Shown: positions 34,723 to 43,535 of the stretch, piece by piece
Layout: the number at the start of each line of letters is the position of its first letter
Numbering within the stretch: position 1 is the first letter of the stretch
Assembly: GCA_023383015.1 (NCBI GenBank)
Contig: JAHDXW010000009.1
Location: 1-64,000, forward strand
DNA: 64,000 nt
From: Paracoccaceae bacterium
GTDB taxonomy: Bacteria > Pseudomonadota > Alphaproteobacteria > Rhodobacterales > Rhodobacteraceae
Direction of reading: 5' to 3'
Made by a program: the position numbers and the translations under genes
Notes under the pieces: model-generated
What the model saw: only the letters and a program-made list of their open reading frames with translations
Told to the model about the DNA's origin: nothing
Database searches by the model: none

Positions 34723-35349
34723 TCAGAGCGTGGCCAGCACCTCGGCGGCGAGAGCCGCAACCTCGGCCGCCGCCGGGCTGCGCCCGGCCTCGGCCACGGC
34801 CCGCCCCTCGCCCAGCGTGGCGGCGTAGAGGACGCGGTTGGCCAGACGCGCCGAGGCGACCGCAACGCCCATGCCGGCGGCGACCGCCGCGACCTCGCCG
34901 GCCAGCCGGCTGCCCGCCCCGGCGCGGGTGAGCACGATCAGCGCCCGCCGCCCCTCACGCCGGCAGAGGTCGAGCACGCTTTCGGTGGCCCAGAGGTCGA
35001 CATGGCTGCTGGCCACCGGAACGAGCACGAGGTCGGCCTCGCGCAGCGCAGGGCGCAGGTCGGCGTCGGCCTTCGGGGGCGTGTCGACGATCACGAGGTC
35101 GACGCCGCGGCGCAGCTTCTCGCATTCGTAGGAGACGCCCCAGGCCGAGGCGGTCGAGAACTCCACCCCCGGCGCCGCGAGCCGGTCGCGCCGGGCGAGG
35201 AACCAGCGCCCGAGGCTGCCCTGGGGGTCGGTGTCGAGCAGGGCGACGCGCTGCCCGCCACGCGCCCATTCAACGCCCAGATTGGCCGCAAGCGTCGTCT
35301 TGCCCGAGCCGCCCTTCTGCTGCGCGATCGTGATCACATGCCCCGGCAT
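34723..35349 (-). CDS. ParA family ATPase (orphan)
   Basis: The 208-residue protein shows the deviant Walker A of ParA/MinD proteins (AQQKGGSGKTTLAANLG, about 8-24), the DTDPQGSL motif near residue 40 and VIVDTPPKAD near residue 87. No parB gene or parS-like repeat adjoins it, so it is not part of an obvious partition locus. It may position a cellular complex, as orphan ParA proteins do. The ATG at 35349 was preferred over one 12 codons upstream because the conserved fold starts there. It is convergent with znuA. Confidence 0.85.
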   Translation of the reverse strand: MPGHVITIAQQKGGSGKTTLAANLGVEWARGGQRVALLDTDPQGSLGRWFLARRDRLAAPGVEFSTASAWGVSYECEKLRRGVDLVIVDTPPKADADLRPALREADLVLVPVASSHVDLWATESVLDLCRREGRRALIVLTRAGAGSRLAGEVAAVAAGMGVAVASARLANRVLYAATLGEGRAVAEAGRSPAAAEVAALAAEVLATL

Positions 35350-35412
35350 GGTCGCCCCGGTGTCTGCTGCAATGCAGCATGACACATCCCCGCTGCCGGC
35401 GCAGCGGCGGCG

Positions 35413-36387
35413 TTACGTCGCGGCGGCCGCGAAGATGGCGTCGATCATCGCCTGGTTGGCTTTCGATGATTCCAGCGTGCAGGCAAAGGGCGCCCCGGTC
35501 GCGGCCGAGCGGCCGAAGGCCTCCACCATCAGCCGGTACTGGTCGACGCCGGGGAAGGCCTCGATGCTGCGGCGCCCGTCGTTCATGCGGATCTCGATCT
35601 GCGCCTCGCCGTAGAGGCCGGCGTTGAAGGGCGCGGCGAGCCGCATCCAGCCGTCGGTGCCGTGGAAGACCATCTCCTGGCGCAGCGCGAGGCGCATCGA
35701 GACGTAGAAGGAGGCGGTGAAGCCGGGGAAGTCGGCCCAGACGCGCGCAAAGCTGTCGACCCCGTTCTCCCAGCGGATGTCGGCGCGCAGCCGGAGGGGC
35801 TCGGCCGCGGTGGCGAACCGGGTGGTGATGGCGGGGTAGACGCCGATGTCGGGCAGCCCGCCCCCGCCGGTCTCGGCCCGGTTGCGGATGTTGCCCGGGT
35901 CGGCGGCGTTGTTGTAGGCGAAGACCCCCTCGACATGGGAGAGGGCGCCGATCGCCCCCTCGGCGATCAGCGTCCGCGCCCGCTGCCACTGCGGGTGGTG
36001 AACGACCATGAAGGCCTCGGCGGCCAGCCGTCCGGCGGCGTCGCGGGCGGCGATCAGCCGGTCGATCTCGCCGGCCTGCATGGCGATCGGCTTCTCGCAC
36101 AGCACATGCTTGCCGGCGGCGAGCGCGCGCTCGGTCCATTCCACATGCATGTGATTCGGCAGCGGGATGTAGACGGCGTCGATGCCGGGGTCGGCCAGCA
36201 GCGCCTCGTAGCCCTGCACGAGCCTGAGGCCGGGATAGCGCGCCGCGAAGCGGTCGACCCGGGCGGAATGGCCGCGGGTGGCAAGCGCGGCCAGCACCGC
36301 GCCCTCGGCCATGTGGATCGCCGGCGCGACCGCCGTCTCGGCGATCTTCGCCGCCCCCAGGATGCCCCAGCGCATCGGTGCCGTCAT
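35413..36387 (-). CDS. Gfo/Idh/MocA family oxidoreductase
   Basis: The 324-residue enzyme has an N-terminal Rossmann domain (RWGILGAAKIAETAVAPAIH) and the family EKPIA lysine-proline motif (LCEKPIAMQAGEIDRLI) near residue 95. The C-terminal alpha/beta sheet domain contains GGGGLPDIGVYPAITTRFA. Such enzymes oxidise or reduce sugars, inositols or similar polyols with NAD(P). Similarity to trans-1,2-dihydrobenzenediol or xylose dehydrogenases is plausible; the substrate is not evident. It is divergent from the alpha/beta hydrolase gene. Confidence 0.88.
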   Translation of the reverse strand: MTAPMRWGILGAAKIAETAVAPAIHMAEGAVLAALATRGHSARVDRFAARYPGLRLVQGYEALLADPGIDAVYIPLPNHMHVEWTERALAAGKHVLCEKPIAMQAGEIDRLIAARDAAGRLAAEAFMVVHHPQWQRARTLIAEGAIGALSHVEGVFAYNNAADPGNIRNRAETGGGGLPDIGVYPAITTRFATAAEPLRLRADIRWENGVDSFARVWADFPGFTASFYVSMRLALRQEMVFHGTDGWMRLAAPFNAGLYGEAQIEIRMNDGRRSIEAFPGVDQYRLMVEAFGRSAATGAPFACTLESSKANQAMIDAIFAAAAT

Positions 36388-36513
36388 GGTCCGCCCCCCG
36401 CTTCGATCACTGCCAGGACACTCGCGCGTCGGGAGGCCGAGGTAAAGCCCGCGCCTTGCAGGTCGCCCCGCGGCGGTGCGAGACTGCGGCGGGCCGGCGG
36501 AAAGGGACCGGGC

Positions 36514-37473
36514 ATGCGGCGACGGCGGCTTCTGGGATTGGGCGTGGCCGCGGTGGCCGGGGGGGCCGCGATCGGCTGGCGCGACTATGCCCGCACGATG
36601 GGGGCGGCGCGGGCGGCGGTGGCCGCGGCCGGCAGACCAAGGTCGCTGGAGCTGCCGGGCGGGGTGCTGGAATACGCCGAGGCCGGGGACGGCCCGCCGC
36701 TGATGATGATTCACGGCACCGGCGGGGGCTACGACCAGGGGCTCCTGTTCGGCCGCCGGCTGATCGCCATGGGCTGGCGGGTGATCGCGCCGTCGCGGTT
36801 CGGCTATCTCGGCAGCTCGTTCCCCGCCGACCCCGGGCCGGGGGCGCAGGCCGATGCGCTGGCGGCGCTGCTTGATGCGCTCGGCATCGAGCGGCTGGCG
36901 GTGATTGGCGGTTCGGCCGGGGCGATCCCGGCGCTGGCCTTCGCACTCGGCCACCCGGGACGGACGTCCGCGCTGGTGGCGCTGGTGCCGGCGACCCATG
37001 TGCCCGGACGGCCGGCGCCGCCGCCGCCCAATCCGCTTGCCGCCGCGATCATCGCCCATGGCCTGCGGTCGGACCTGCTGATTTGGGCCGGGGTGCGGCT
37101 GGCCCCCGACCGGATGATCGCCACCCTCCTGGCCACCGACCCGGCGCTGGTCCACGCCGCCCCGTCCGACGAGCAGGCGCGCGTCCGCGCCATCCTGCAC
37201 GGCATCCTGCCGGTCAGCCGGCGGGCCGCGGGGCTTCTGAACGACGCCCGCCAGGCGGGCGGCCCGCCAGAGCTGCCGATCGCGGACATCCGGGCGCCGA
37301 CGCTGGCCATCTCGGCCGAGGACGACCGCTTCGGCACCGCCGCGGCGGCGCGCCACATTGCCGCGACGGTGCCCGGGGCGCGGCTGGTGATGCTGCCCGA
37401 CGGCGGCCATGTCTGGGTCGGCCGCGACGCCGAGGTGGCCACGGCGATCGACGCCTTCCTGCGCGCAGCCTGA
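36514..37473 (+). CDS. Alpha/beta hydrolase, membrane-anchored or exported
   Basis: The 319-residue protein begins with MRRRRLLGLGVAAVAGGAAIGW, a signal or membrane anchor with a twin-arginine-like cluster. The hydrolase fold shows the oxyanion block MMIHGTGGGYDQG, the nucleophile elbow GGSAGAIPALAFAL, an acid in SAEDDRFGTA and the histidine in GGHVWVG. AAAGGG precedes the ATG at 36514 by 8 bases. Substrate is unknown. It diverges from the Gfo/Idh gene across 126 bases, and converges with rpoHI. Confidence 0.82.
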   Translation: MRRRRLLGLGVAAVAGGAAIGWRDYARTMGAARAAVAAAGRPRSLELPGGVLEYAEAGDGPPLMMIHGTGGGYDQGLLFGRRLIAMGWRVIAPSRFGYLGSSFPADPGPGAQADALAALLDALGIERLAVIGGSAGAIPALAFALGHPGRTSALVALVPATHVPGRPAPPPPNPLAAAIIAHGLRSDLLIWAGVRLAPDRMIATLLATDPALVHAAPSDEQARVRAILHGILPVSRRAAGLLNDARQAGGPPELPIADIRAPTLAISAEDDRFGTAAAARHIAATVPGARLVMLPDGGHVWVGRDAEVATAIDAFLRAA

Positions 37474-37504
37474 CGGCGGCCGGACCGGGGCGGCCGCGGC
37501 CGGG

Positions 37505-38407
37505 TCAGGCGGGCTCGAGCAGGCCGCGGGCGCGGGCAAGCTCCTGCATGCGCTTCTGGAGCTTCTCGAAGGCGCGGACCTCGATCTGGCGGATGCGCTC
37601 GCGGCTGACGCCATACTTCTCGGACAGCTGCTCGAGCGTCACCGGCTCGTCCTGGAGCCGGCGCTCCATCAGGATGTCGCGCTCGCGCTCGTTGAGCACG
37701 TCCATGGCACGGGCGAGAAGCTCGCGCCGCTGCTCGAGCTCGTCGCGCTCGGCGTAGTCGGAGGCCTGGTCGGCATCCTCGTCCTCGAGCCAGTCCTGCC
37801 ACTGGGTGGCGCTGTCGCCGTCGGCGCCGACCACGGCGTTGAGCGAGGCGTCGCCGCCCGACAGGCGGCGGTTCATCGCCACCACCTCCTCCTCGGACAC
37901 CGACAGGTCGCGGGCGATCTGGCGGACGTTCTCGGGCCGGAGGTCGCCCTCCTCGAGCGCGCCGAGCTTGGCCTTGGCCTTGCGCAGGTTGAAGAACAGC
38001 TTCTTTTGCGCCGAGGTGGTGCCGAGCTTCACGAGGCTCCACGAGCGCAGGATGTACTCCTGGATGGAAGCGCGGATCCACCACATCGCATAGGTGGCCA
38101 GCCGGAAGCCCCGGTCGGGGTCGAAGCGCTTGACCGCCTGCATCAGCCCGACATTGGCCTCCGAGATCACCTCGGCCTGCGGCAGGCCGTAGCCGCGGTA
38201 GCCCATGGCGATCTTGGCCGCGAGCCGCAGGTGCGAGGTGACCAGCCGGTGGGCGGCGCCGGTGTCGTGGTGGTCGACCCAGCGCTTGGCCAGCATGTAC
38301 TCCTCCTCGGGTTCCAGCATCGGGAACTTGCGGATCTCCTGGAGATAGCGGTTCAGCCCCTGCTCGGGCGAGGGGGCGGGAAGGTTGGCGTAGGTCGGTG
38401 CGGTCAT
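37505..38407 (-). CDS. rpoH: RNA polymerase sigma-32 factor, RpoHI type (heat shock)
   Basis: The 300-residue factor is a canonical RpoH. The conserved YLQEIRKFPML lies at the start, region 2.4 is FRLATYAMWWIRASIQEYIL and the RpoH box is QKKLFFNLR (134-142). Region 4 ends in YGVSRERIRQIEVRAFEKL. It directs chaperone and protease genes after heat stress. It differs from the RpoHII gene at 4769-5647, so both sigma-32 types occur in this window. It lies 164 bases after rluD on the same strand; a TTGACA is present at 38555-38550, but no matching -10 box was found. Confidence 0.95.
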   Translation of the reverse strand: MTAPTYANLPAPSPEQGLNRYLQEIRKFPMLEPEEEYMLAKRWVDHHDTGAAHRLVTSHLRLAAKIAMGYRGYGLPQAEVISEANVGLMQAVKRFDPDRGFRLATYAMWWIRASIQEYILRSWSLVKLGTTSAQKKLFFNLRKAKAKLGALEEGDLRPENVRQIARDLSVSEEEVVAMNRRLSGGDASLNAVVGADGDSATQWQDWLEDEDADQASDYAERDELEQRRELLARAMDVLNERERDILMERRLQDEPVTLEQLSEKYGVSRERIRQIEVRAFEKLQKRMQELARARGLLEPA

Positions 38408-38571
38408 GGCACTGCCCTTTCATCGATTCGGCGGCCCTGACGGGCAACCGTGCTGTTCCGGCAGCGGCAGCAGCGCGCCCGACGGGGCGGCAGCATGCCG
38501 GACGGGTTTGAACGGAGTCTTACGCCACCTCCGCCCCGGCGCCAGCGGATGTCAAGGATATCACGCCCATG

Positions 38572-39645
38572 TCAGCCTTTGTCATCGCCGGCCAGCGCGG
38601 CGGCGAGCCCGGCCATGTCGGCGGGCACGGGCGACGCGAAGGCGAGCCGCTGCCCGCCGACCGGGTGGACGAAGCCCAGCGTCGCGGCGTGCAGCGCCTG
38701 GCGGGGGAAGGCCGCGGCGGCATCGGCCGCCCCCGCCGGCAGCGCCGCGGCCGACAGCCGGCGGCGGCCGCCGTAGACGGGGTCGCCGATCAGCCCGTGG
38801 CCGGCATGGGCGAGGTGGACGCGGATCTGGTGCGTCCGACCGGTCTCGAGCCGGCATTCGAGAAGTGCGGCGCAGGGCGGCACGCCGAAGCGGCGCAGCA
38901 CGCGTGCGCGCGTCACCGCCGCCCGGCCGCCGCCGACCACCGCCTGGCGCTGGCGGTCGCCGGGGTGGCGGCCGATCGGCAGGGCGATGCGCAGGACGCC
39001 CCCGGGCTCGAAGCTGACCCCCGGCATCCCGGCAAGCCGCGGGTCGGCGGCATCCGGCACGCCGTGGACGAGGGCGAGGTAGCGGCGCTCGACACTGCGG
39101 GCGGCGAACTGGGCCGCAAGCCCGGCATGCGCCCGGTCGGACTTGGCCGCCACGAGCAGGCCCGAGGTGTCCTTGTCGAGCCGGTGGACGATGCCCGGCC
39201 GCGCCTGCCCGCCGATGCCGGCCAGCCGCCCGCCGCAGTGGTGCAGCAGCGCGTTCACGAGCGTCCCGTCGGACGAGCCCGGGGCGGGGTGGGTGACAAG
39301 CCCGGCCTGCTTGTCGATGACGATGAGCTCGTCGTCCTCCCACACCACCGCGAGCGGGATCGGCTGGGCGGGTGTCTGCACCGGCGCCGGCGGGTCCAGC
39401 CGGAGCGCCAGCACCTCGCCCGGCGCCACCCGCGCCGCGGGGTCGGTGACCGCCGTGCCGCCGCGGCTGACCGCACCATCGGCGATCAGCCGCGCCAGCC
39501 GCGACCGCGACAACCCCGCGGCCGGACCTTCCGCTGGCAGGTCGCGGGCAAGGGCCCTATCAAGGCGGGCGGGCGGGTCGGCGCCGATCGTCACCAGGGC
39601 GACGCGGCCGCCGGCGTCGCCGTGCAGAAGCAGCGAGGGCGCCAT
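38572..39645 (-). CDS. rluD: Large-subunit rRNA pseudouridine synthase, RluA/RluD family
   Basis: The 357-residue enzyme isomerises specific uridines of 23S rRNA. An N-terminal S4 RNA-binding domain (LSRSRLARLIADGAVSRGG, about 47-65) precedes the catalytic domain. The latter has VIDKQAGLVTHPAPG, the catalytic aspartate in HRLDKDTSGLLVAAK and LETGRTHQIRVH. The ATG at 39645 has GGAGAG as ribosome-binding site within the facing gene. Its start codon overlaps that of the divergent DUF6476 gene. rpoHI follows, a neighbourhood common in this order. Confidence 0.93.
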   Translation of the reverse strand: MAPSLLLHGDAGGRVALVTIGADPPARLDRALARDLPAEGPAAGLSRSRLARLIADGAVSRGGTAVTDPAARVAPGEVLALRLDPPAPVQTPAQPIPLAVVWEDDELIVIDKQAGLVTHPAPGSSDGTLVNALLHHCGGRLAGIGGQARPGIVHRLDKDTSGLLVAAKSDRAHAGLAAQFAARSVERRYLALVHGVPDAADPRLAGMPGVSFEPGGVLRIALPIGRHPGDRQRQAVVGGGRAAVTRARVLRRFGVPPCAALLECRLETGRTHQIRVHLAHAGHGLIGDPVYGGRRRLSAAALPAGAADAAAAFPRQALHAATLGFVHPVGGQRLAFASPVPADMAGLAAALAGDDKG

Positions 39646-39976
39646 GACCAACTCTCCGGATGCGGACGGCCCGCTGCCGCCCGAACTGCGCCTCCTGAAA
39701 TGGCTGGTCATCGGGCTGACTGCAACCATGGTGGCGGGGCTGGCGGCCGTGGTCTGGCTGCTGGCGGTGCGGCTGCCTGCGACGTTCGGCGCCGGCCCGC
39801 CGGCGCTTCCGGCCGGGCTTGCCCTTCCCGCGGGCGCCGAGCCCCTTGCCGTGACCTACGGCCGCGGCTGGGTGGCGGTGGTGACCGCGGAGGACGAAAT
39901 CCTGCTCTACGATGCCGCCAGCGGCAGGCTGCGCCAGCGCGTGGCGATCGTCCGCGCGGGCGACGACAGCCCCTAG
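39644..39976 (+). CDS. DUF6476-like single-pass membrane protein
   Basis: The 110-residue protein has a short acidic N-terminus, PPELRLLKWLVIGLTATMVA leading into one membrane helix (about residues 17-43), and a soluble tail with VTYGRGWVAVVTAEDEILLY. This plan fits a small uncharacterised Rhodobacterales family (DUF6476) as I recall it. The ATG at 39644 shares two bases with the start codon of rluD on the other strand, so each gene's ribosome-binding site lies inside the other gene. Function is unknown. Confidence 0.72.
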   Translation: MTNSPDADGPLPPELRLLKWLVIGLTATMVAGLAAVVWLLAVRLPATFGAGPPALPAGLALPAGAEPLAVTYGRGWVAVVTAEDEILLYDAASGRLRQRVAIVRAGDDSP

Positions 39977-40030
39977 ACAGCCCCGCCGCTCTCGCCTAGA
40001 AACCGGCCAGCCCCGCCGCAAGGCGCCCGT

Positions 40031-40105
40031 GCCCGGGTAGCTCAGGGGTAGAGCAGTGGACTGAAAATCCGCGTGTCGGTGGTTCAAATCCGCCCCCGGG
40101 CACCA
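40031..40105 (+). tRNA. tRNA-Phe (anticodon GAA)
   Basis: Acceptor arms GCCCGGG (40031-40037) and CCCGGGC (40095-40101) pair fully, and CCA is encoded at 40103-40105. The anticodon stem GTGGA/TCCGC holds the loop CTGAAAA with GAA at 40063-40065. The T-loop reads TTCAAAT. It decodes UUC/UUU. Confidence 0.97.
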
Positions 40106-40142
40106 TTTCCCCAGCATTGACGGCCGCGGCCGCGGCCCTTGC

Positions 40143-41474
40143 TCAGGCCCGGCCGGCGCGCGCGATCACCGCAAGCGCCAGCACCCAGGCGGTAAGCCCG
40201 AAGAGCGCCCCGCCCGCCGCCTGGCCGATCAGCACGCCCTCCGCCCCGGCCCACGCCCCGCCGGCAAGCACGAAGGGGATGGTGCCCGCGGTCTGCCGGC
40301 CCCAGTTGACGAGCGTCGACAGGAATGGCCGGCCGAGGTTGTTCAGCGCCGCATTGGCCACGAAGATGGCGCCGTTGAAGAAGAAGGCGAGCGCGAGCGG
40401 GCCGCAGAAAAGGTAGACGAGATCGCGCGTGATGCCCTCGGCGCGGAAGAGGTCGGCCAGGGGCCCCCGCAGCAGGAACAGCACCGCCGCGACGGCGGCG
40501 ATGAACAGTGCTGCGAACAGCATCGCCGCGTCGAAGGCGGCGCGGACGCGCCTGTGCAGCCCGGCGCCGGCGTTCTGGCCGATGATCGGCCCGACCGCGC
40601 CCGACAGCGCGAAGACCACCCCGAAGGCGAGCGGAATCATGCGGCTGACGATGGCCATGCCGGCCACCGCTTCTTCGCCGTAGCGGGCCATGGCAGCGGT
40701 GACATAGGCCTGCCCGACCGGGGTGGCGAGCTGGGTCAGGATCGCCGGTCCGGCGATCGCCATCACCGGGCGCAGGTCGAGGCGCAGTTCGGGCAGGCCC
40801 GGGCGGACCAGCCCGCCGTGGTGGCGGAAGATCGGGATCAGCGCCGTCGCCGCGATCACCACCCGCGCCGCGACGCTGGCCAGCGCCGCCCCGGTAAGCT
40901 CCATCCCCAGGCCGAAGATCAGCACCGGGTCGAGCGCGGCGTTGACGAGCCCGCCCCAGATCGTCGCCATCATCGCCCGCCGCGCGTCGCCGTGGGCACG
41001 CAGGATCGCCCCGGCGATCATGCCGACCATGATCAGCGGCTGGCTCGGGACCAGGATGCGCAGGAAGTGCACGGTCAGCTCGAGCGTCGCCCCTTGCGCA
41101 CCGAGCAGCGCCGCGAGCGGGCGCAGCAGGGCAAAGACACCGGCGGCGAAGGCGCTGCCGAGCACCACACCCCAAACGAGCGCGCTGGCCGCCCGCCGGC
41201 GGGCGAGCGCGGGATCGCCTGCACCGAGTGCCCGCGCCACCAGCGCCCCCGCGGCGATCCCCATGCCGATGCCGAAGGAGGTGGTGAAGAAGAGGACGGC
41301 CCCGCCGTAGCCCACCGCCGCCGCCAGCTCGGCCTTGCCCAGCATGGCGATGAACAGCATGTCGACGAAGTCGACGGTGAACAGCGCCATCAGCCCGACC
41401 GAGGCGGTCAGCGACATCGTCGTGACATGGGCGAAGAGGTTGCCGGTAAGGAACTTCGCCGGGGCGCGGGCCAC
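40143..41474 (-). CDS. MATE family efflux transporter
   Basis: The 443-residue protein has twelve helices in two MatE repeats: LFAHVTTMSLTASVGLMALF near residue 15 and IAGPAILTQLATPVGQAYVT near residue 235. GAILRAHGDARRAMMATIWG lies in the helix-5/6 region. MATE proteins export cationic drugs or toxins using proton or sodium gradients. A GTG at 41474 is the likely start, since the conserved N-terminus begins there; it is 8 bases from the gltX stop and lacks a good ribosome-binding site. Coupling to gltX is likely. Confidence 0.87.
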   Translation of the reverse strand: MARAPAKFLTGNLFAHVTTMSLTASVGLMALFTVDFVDMLFIAMLGKAELAAAVGYGGAVLFFTTSFGIGMGIAAGALVARALGAGDPALARRRAASALVWGVVLGSAFAAGVFALLRPLAALLGAQGATLELTVHFLRILVPSQPLIMVGMIAGAILRAHGDARRAMMATIWGGLVNAALDPVLIFGLGMELTGAALASVAARVVIAATALIPIFRHHGGLVRPGLPELRLDLRPVMAIAGPAILTQLATPVGQAYVTAAMARYGEEAVAGMAIVSRMIPLAFGVVFALSGAVGPIIGQNAGAGLHRRVRAAFDAAMLFAALFIAAVAAVLFLLRGPLADLFRAEGITRDLVYLFCGPLALAFFFNGAIFVANAALNNLGRPFLSTLVNWGRQTAGTIPFVLAGGAWAGAEGVLIGQAAGGALFGLTAWVLALAVIARAGRA

Positions 41475-41482
41475 GCGGGTGC

Positions 41483-42808
41483 TCAGGCGGCCGCGGCCAC
41501 GCGGCGCAAGAGCGGCATCAGCGCCGCCATCTCGGGTCCGGAATCGCGTCCGGTCAGCGCCGCCCGCAGGGGCGCGAAGAGCGCCCGCCCCTTGCGGCCG
41601 GTCGCGGCCTTCACCCGCCCGGTCCATTCGCCCCAGGTCTCCGGCCCCCAGGGCCGGGGCGGCAGCAGCGTCAGCGCGGTGTCGACGAAGGCGCGGTCCT
41701 CGGGGGCAACCGCCGGCTCGGCACCGTCGCGGCAGATCGCCCACCAGGCGGCGAGGTCGTCGAAGCGGCTGATGTTGGCGCGCATCGCCTCCCAGAAGGC
41801 GGCCACGTCGGCGGCCGGAACGCCCATCGCTTCCAGCCGGCCGGCCACCGCCGAATGGTCGAGCCCGGCCAGCCAGGCGCGGTTCAGCGGCCAGAGGTCC
41901 TCGGCGTCGAACTTCGTCGGCGCGGCGCCGAAGCTTGCGATGTCGAAGCCCGCGGCAAGCTCGTCGAGCGAGCGCGCCGGCTCGACCGGCCGCGACGAGC
42001 CGAGGCGGGCCATCAGCGACAGGAGCGCCATCGGTTCCACCCCGCGGGCGCGCAGGTCGCGCAACGACAGCGTGCCGAGGCGCTTGGAGAGCGCCTCGCC
42101 GCCCGCCCCGGTCAGGAGGGAATGGTGGGCGAAGGCCGGGGGCACGCCGCCTAGCGCCCGCATGATCTGGATCTGGGTGGCGGTGTTGGTGACATGGTCG
42201 GCGCCGCGCACGACATGGGTGACGCCCATCTCGATGTCGTCGACGACCGAGGCGAAGGTGTAGAGCACCTGGCCGTCGGCGCGGATCAGGACCGGGTCCG
42301 AGATCGAGCCGGCGTCGATCGACAGCGGCCCGAGGACGCCGTCGGTCCATTCGATCCGGGTCTGGTCGAGCAGGAAGCGCCAGTAGCCCGGGCTGGCGGC
42401 GCGCCGGGCGGCCTTCTGGGCGTCGTCGAGCGCGAGGCTGGCCCGGTCGTAGACCGGCGGGCGGCCCATGGTCAGCAGCTTCTTGCGCTTGAGTTCCAGC
42501 TCGGCAGGACTTTCGAACGCCTCGTAGAGGCGGCCGGCCGCGCGCAGCCGGGCGGCGGCGGCGGCGTAGCGGTCCAGCCGCGCCGACTGCCGCTCGACCC
42601 GGTCCCAGGCAAGGCCGAGCCAGGCGAGATCCTCCTGGATCGCGTCGGCGAAGGCCACGGTGGACCGCTCGGCGTCGGTGTCGTCGAGCCGCAGGATGAA
42701 GGTCCCGCCCGCCTTGCGCGCGATCAGGAAGTTCATCAGCGCGGTGCGCAGGTTGCCGACGTGCAGGTGGCCGGTGGGCGAGGGGGCGAAGCGGGTGACG
42801 ACGGACAT
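41483..42808 (-). CDS. gltX: Glutamyl-tRNA synthetase
   Basis: The 441-residue class Ib synthetase charges tRNA-Glu. The start is FAPSPTGHLHVGNLRTALMN with the HIGH-type HVGN. LRLDDTDAERS and the KMSKS-type LSKRLGTLSLRD near residue 240 follow, with an alpha-helical C-terminal domain. It lacks the zinc site of long GluRS. Rhodobacterales usually carry two GltX copies, one of which may charge tRNA-Gln for amidation; gatCA in this window supplies that amidation. GGAGT lies 7 bases before the ATG. Confidence 0.93.
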   Translation of the reverse strand: MSVVTRFAPSPTGHLHVGNLRTALMNFLIARKAGGTFILRLDDTDAERSTVAFADAIQEDLAWLGLAWDRVERQSARLDRYAAAAARLRAAGRLYEAFESPAELELKRKKLLTMGRPPVYDRASLALDDAQKAARRAASPGYWRFLLDQTRIEWTDGVLGPLSIDAGSISDPVLIRADGQVLYTFASVVDDIEMGVTHVVRGADHVTNTATQIQIMRALGGVPPAFAHHSLLTGAGGEALSKRLGTLSLRDLRARGVEPMALLSLMARLGSSRPVEPARSLDELAAGFDIASFGAAPTKFDAEDLWPLNRAWLAGLDHSAVAGRLEAMGVPAADVAAFWEAMRANISRFDDLAAWWAICRDGAEPAVAPEDRAFVDTALTLLPPRPWGPETWGEWTGRVKAATGRKGRALFAPLRAALTGRDSGPEMAALMPLLRRVAAAA

Positions 42809-42967
42809 GGGCCAGACTCCTCGCCGCCCCCTTCCCACATCGCCGCGGCACTGTAAAGCAAGCCCGCCGCCGGTTCGGCGGGCCGGCGGAGGGCCGGCGT
42901 CGGCGGACCGCGCGGTGGCTTGCCGCGGCCCCTTCCCGGAGCGCGTCGCGCGGGGCATAAGGGTGGC

Positions 42968-43387
42968 ATGCCCGCCGCCCATGCGCCCTATGCCGGCCTC
43001 TCCGCCCCCGACATCGGCGTCTTCGAGGCGCTGGCCCGGGCGGCCATCGACCGGCTGCCCGAACCCTACCGCAGCCTCGCCCGCGCGCTGCCCCTGCGGG
43101 TGGAGGATTTCCCGCCCGAGTCGGTTCTCGACGAGATGGGGATCGACGACGCCTTCGAGCTGACCGGACTTTACGACGGGGTGCCGCTGACCGAGCGGTC
43201 GGTTGCCGACCAGCCGCAGCGGCCCGAGGCGATCTGGCTGTTCCGCCGCCCGATCATGGACGAATGGGCAGAGCGGGTGGAGGTGCCGCTGGGCGAGCTG
43301 GTGGCGCATGCCTACGTCCACGAGCTTGCCCATCACTTCGGCTGGTCCGACGACCAGATCGCCCGCATCGCCCCGTGGGCGGAATGA
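42968..43387 (+). CDS. Small zincin-like metallopeptidase (DUF1025 family)
   Basis: The 139-residue protein is short for a protease but has the minimal zincin motif HELAHHFGWSDDQI near residue 118, with an acidic third ligand. The upstream blocks FPPESVLDEMGIDDAFELTG and EAIWLFRRPIMDEWAE match the family. It has no signal peptide, so it should be cytoplasmic. Physiological substrates are unknown. It diverges from gltX across 159 bases rich in CCGGC-type hairpins. Confidence 0.85.
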   Translation: MPAAHAPYAGLSAPDIGVFEALARAAIDRLPEPYRSLARALPLRVEDFPPESVLDEMGIDDAFELTGLYDGVPLTERSVADQPQRPEAIWLFRRPIMDEWAERVEVPLGELVAHAYVHELAHHFGWSDDQIARIAPWAE

Positions 43388-43535
43388 GCCCGCCCAGATC
43401 CCCCCGCGGCCGTGGCGGCGGACGCACGGGCGGATCACCGCGGTTCACGGGGGCGTGCGGTCGCATCGTCTGCGGGCGCCGGTCGGCTATCCTTCGGACC
43501 GCGACGATGCGACCGACCGAGGAGAGGAGACCGAG

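Noticed and set aside
34723-35349. Plasmid or chromosome partition locus
   Set aside because: There is no parB-like gene and no set of parS-like repeats near the ParA-type ATPase.
38408-38571. Full sigma-70 promoter for rpoHI
   Set aside because: TTGACA at 38555-38550 has no acceptable -10 box at 16-19 bases; rpoHI may be read from further upstream or from another sigma factor.
40143-42851. A single 902-codon minus-strand frame
   Set aside because: It joins the MATE frame with an out-of-frame shadow of gltX. The MATE protein starts at about 41474 and gltX occupies a different frame.
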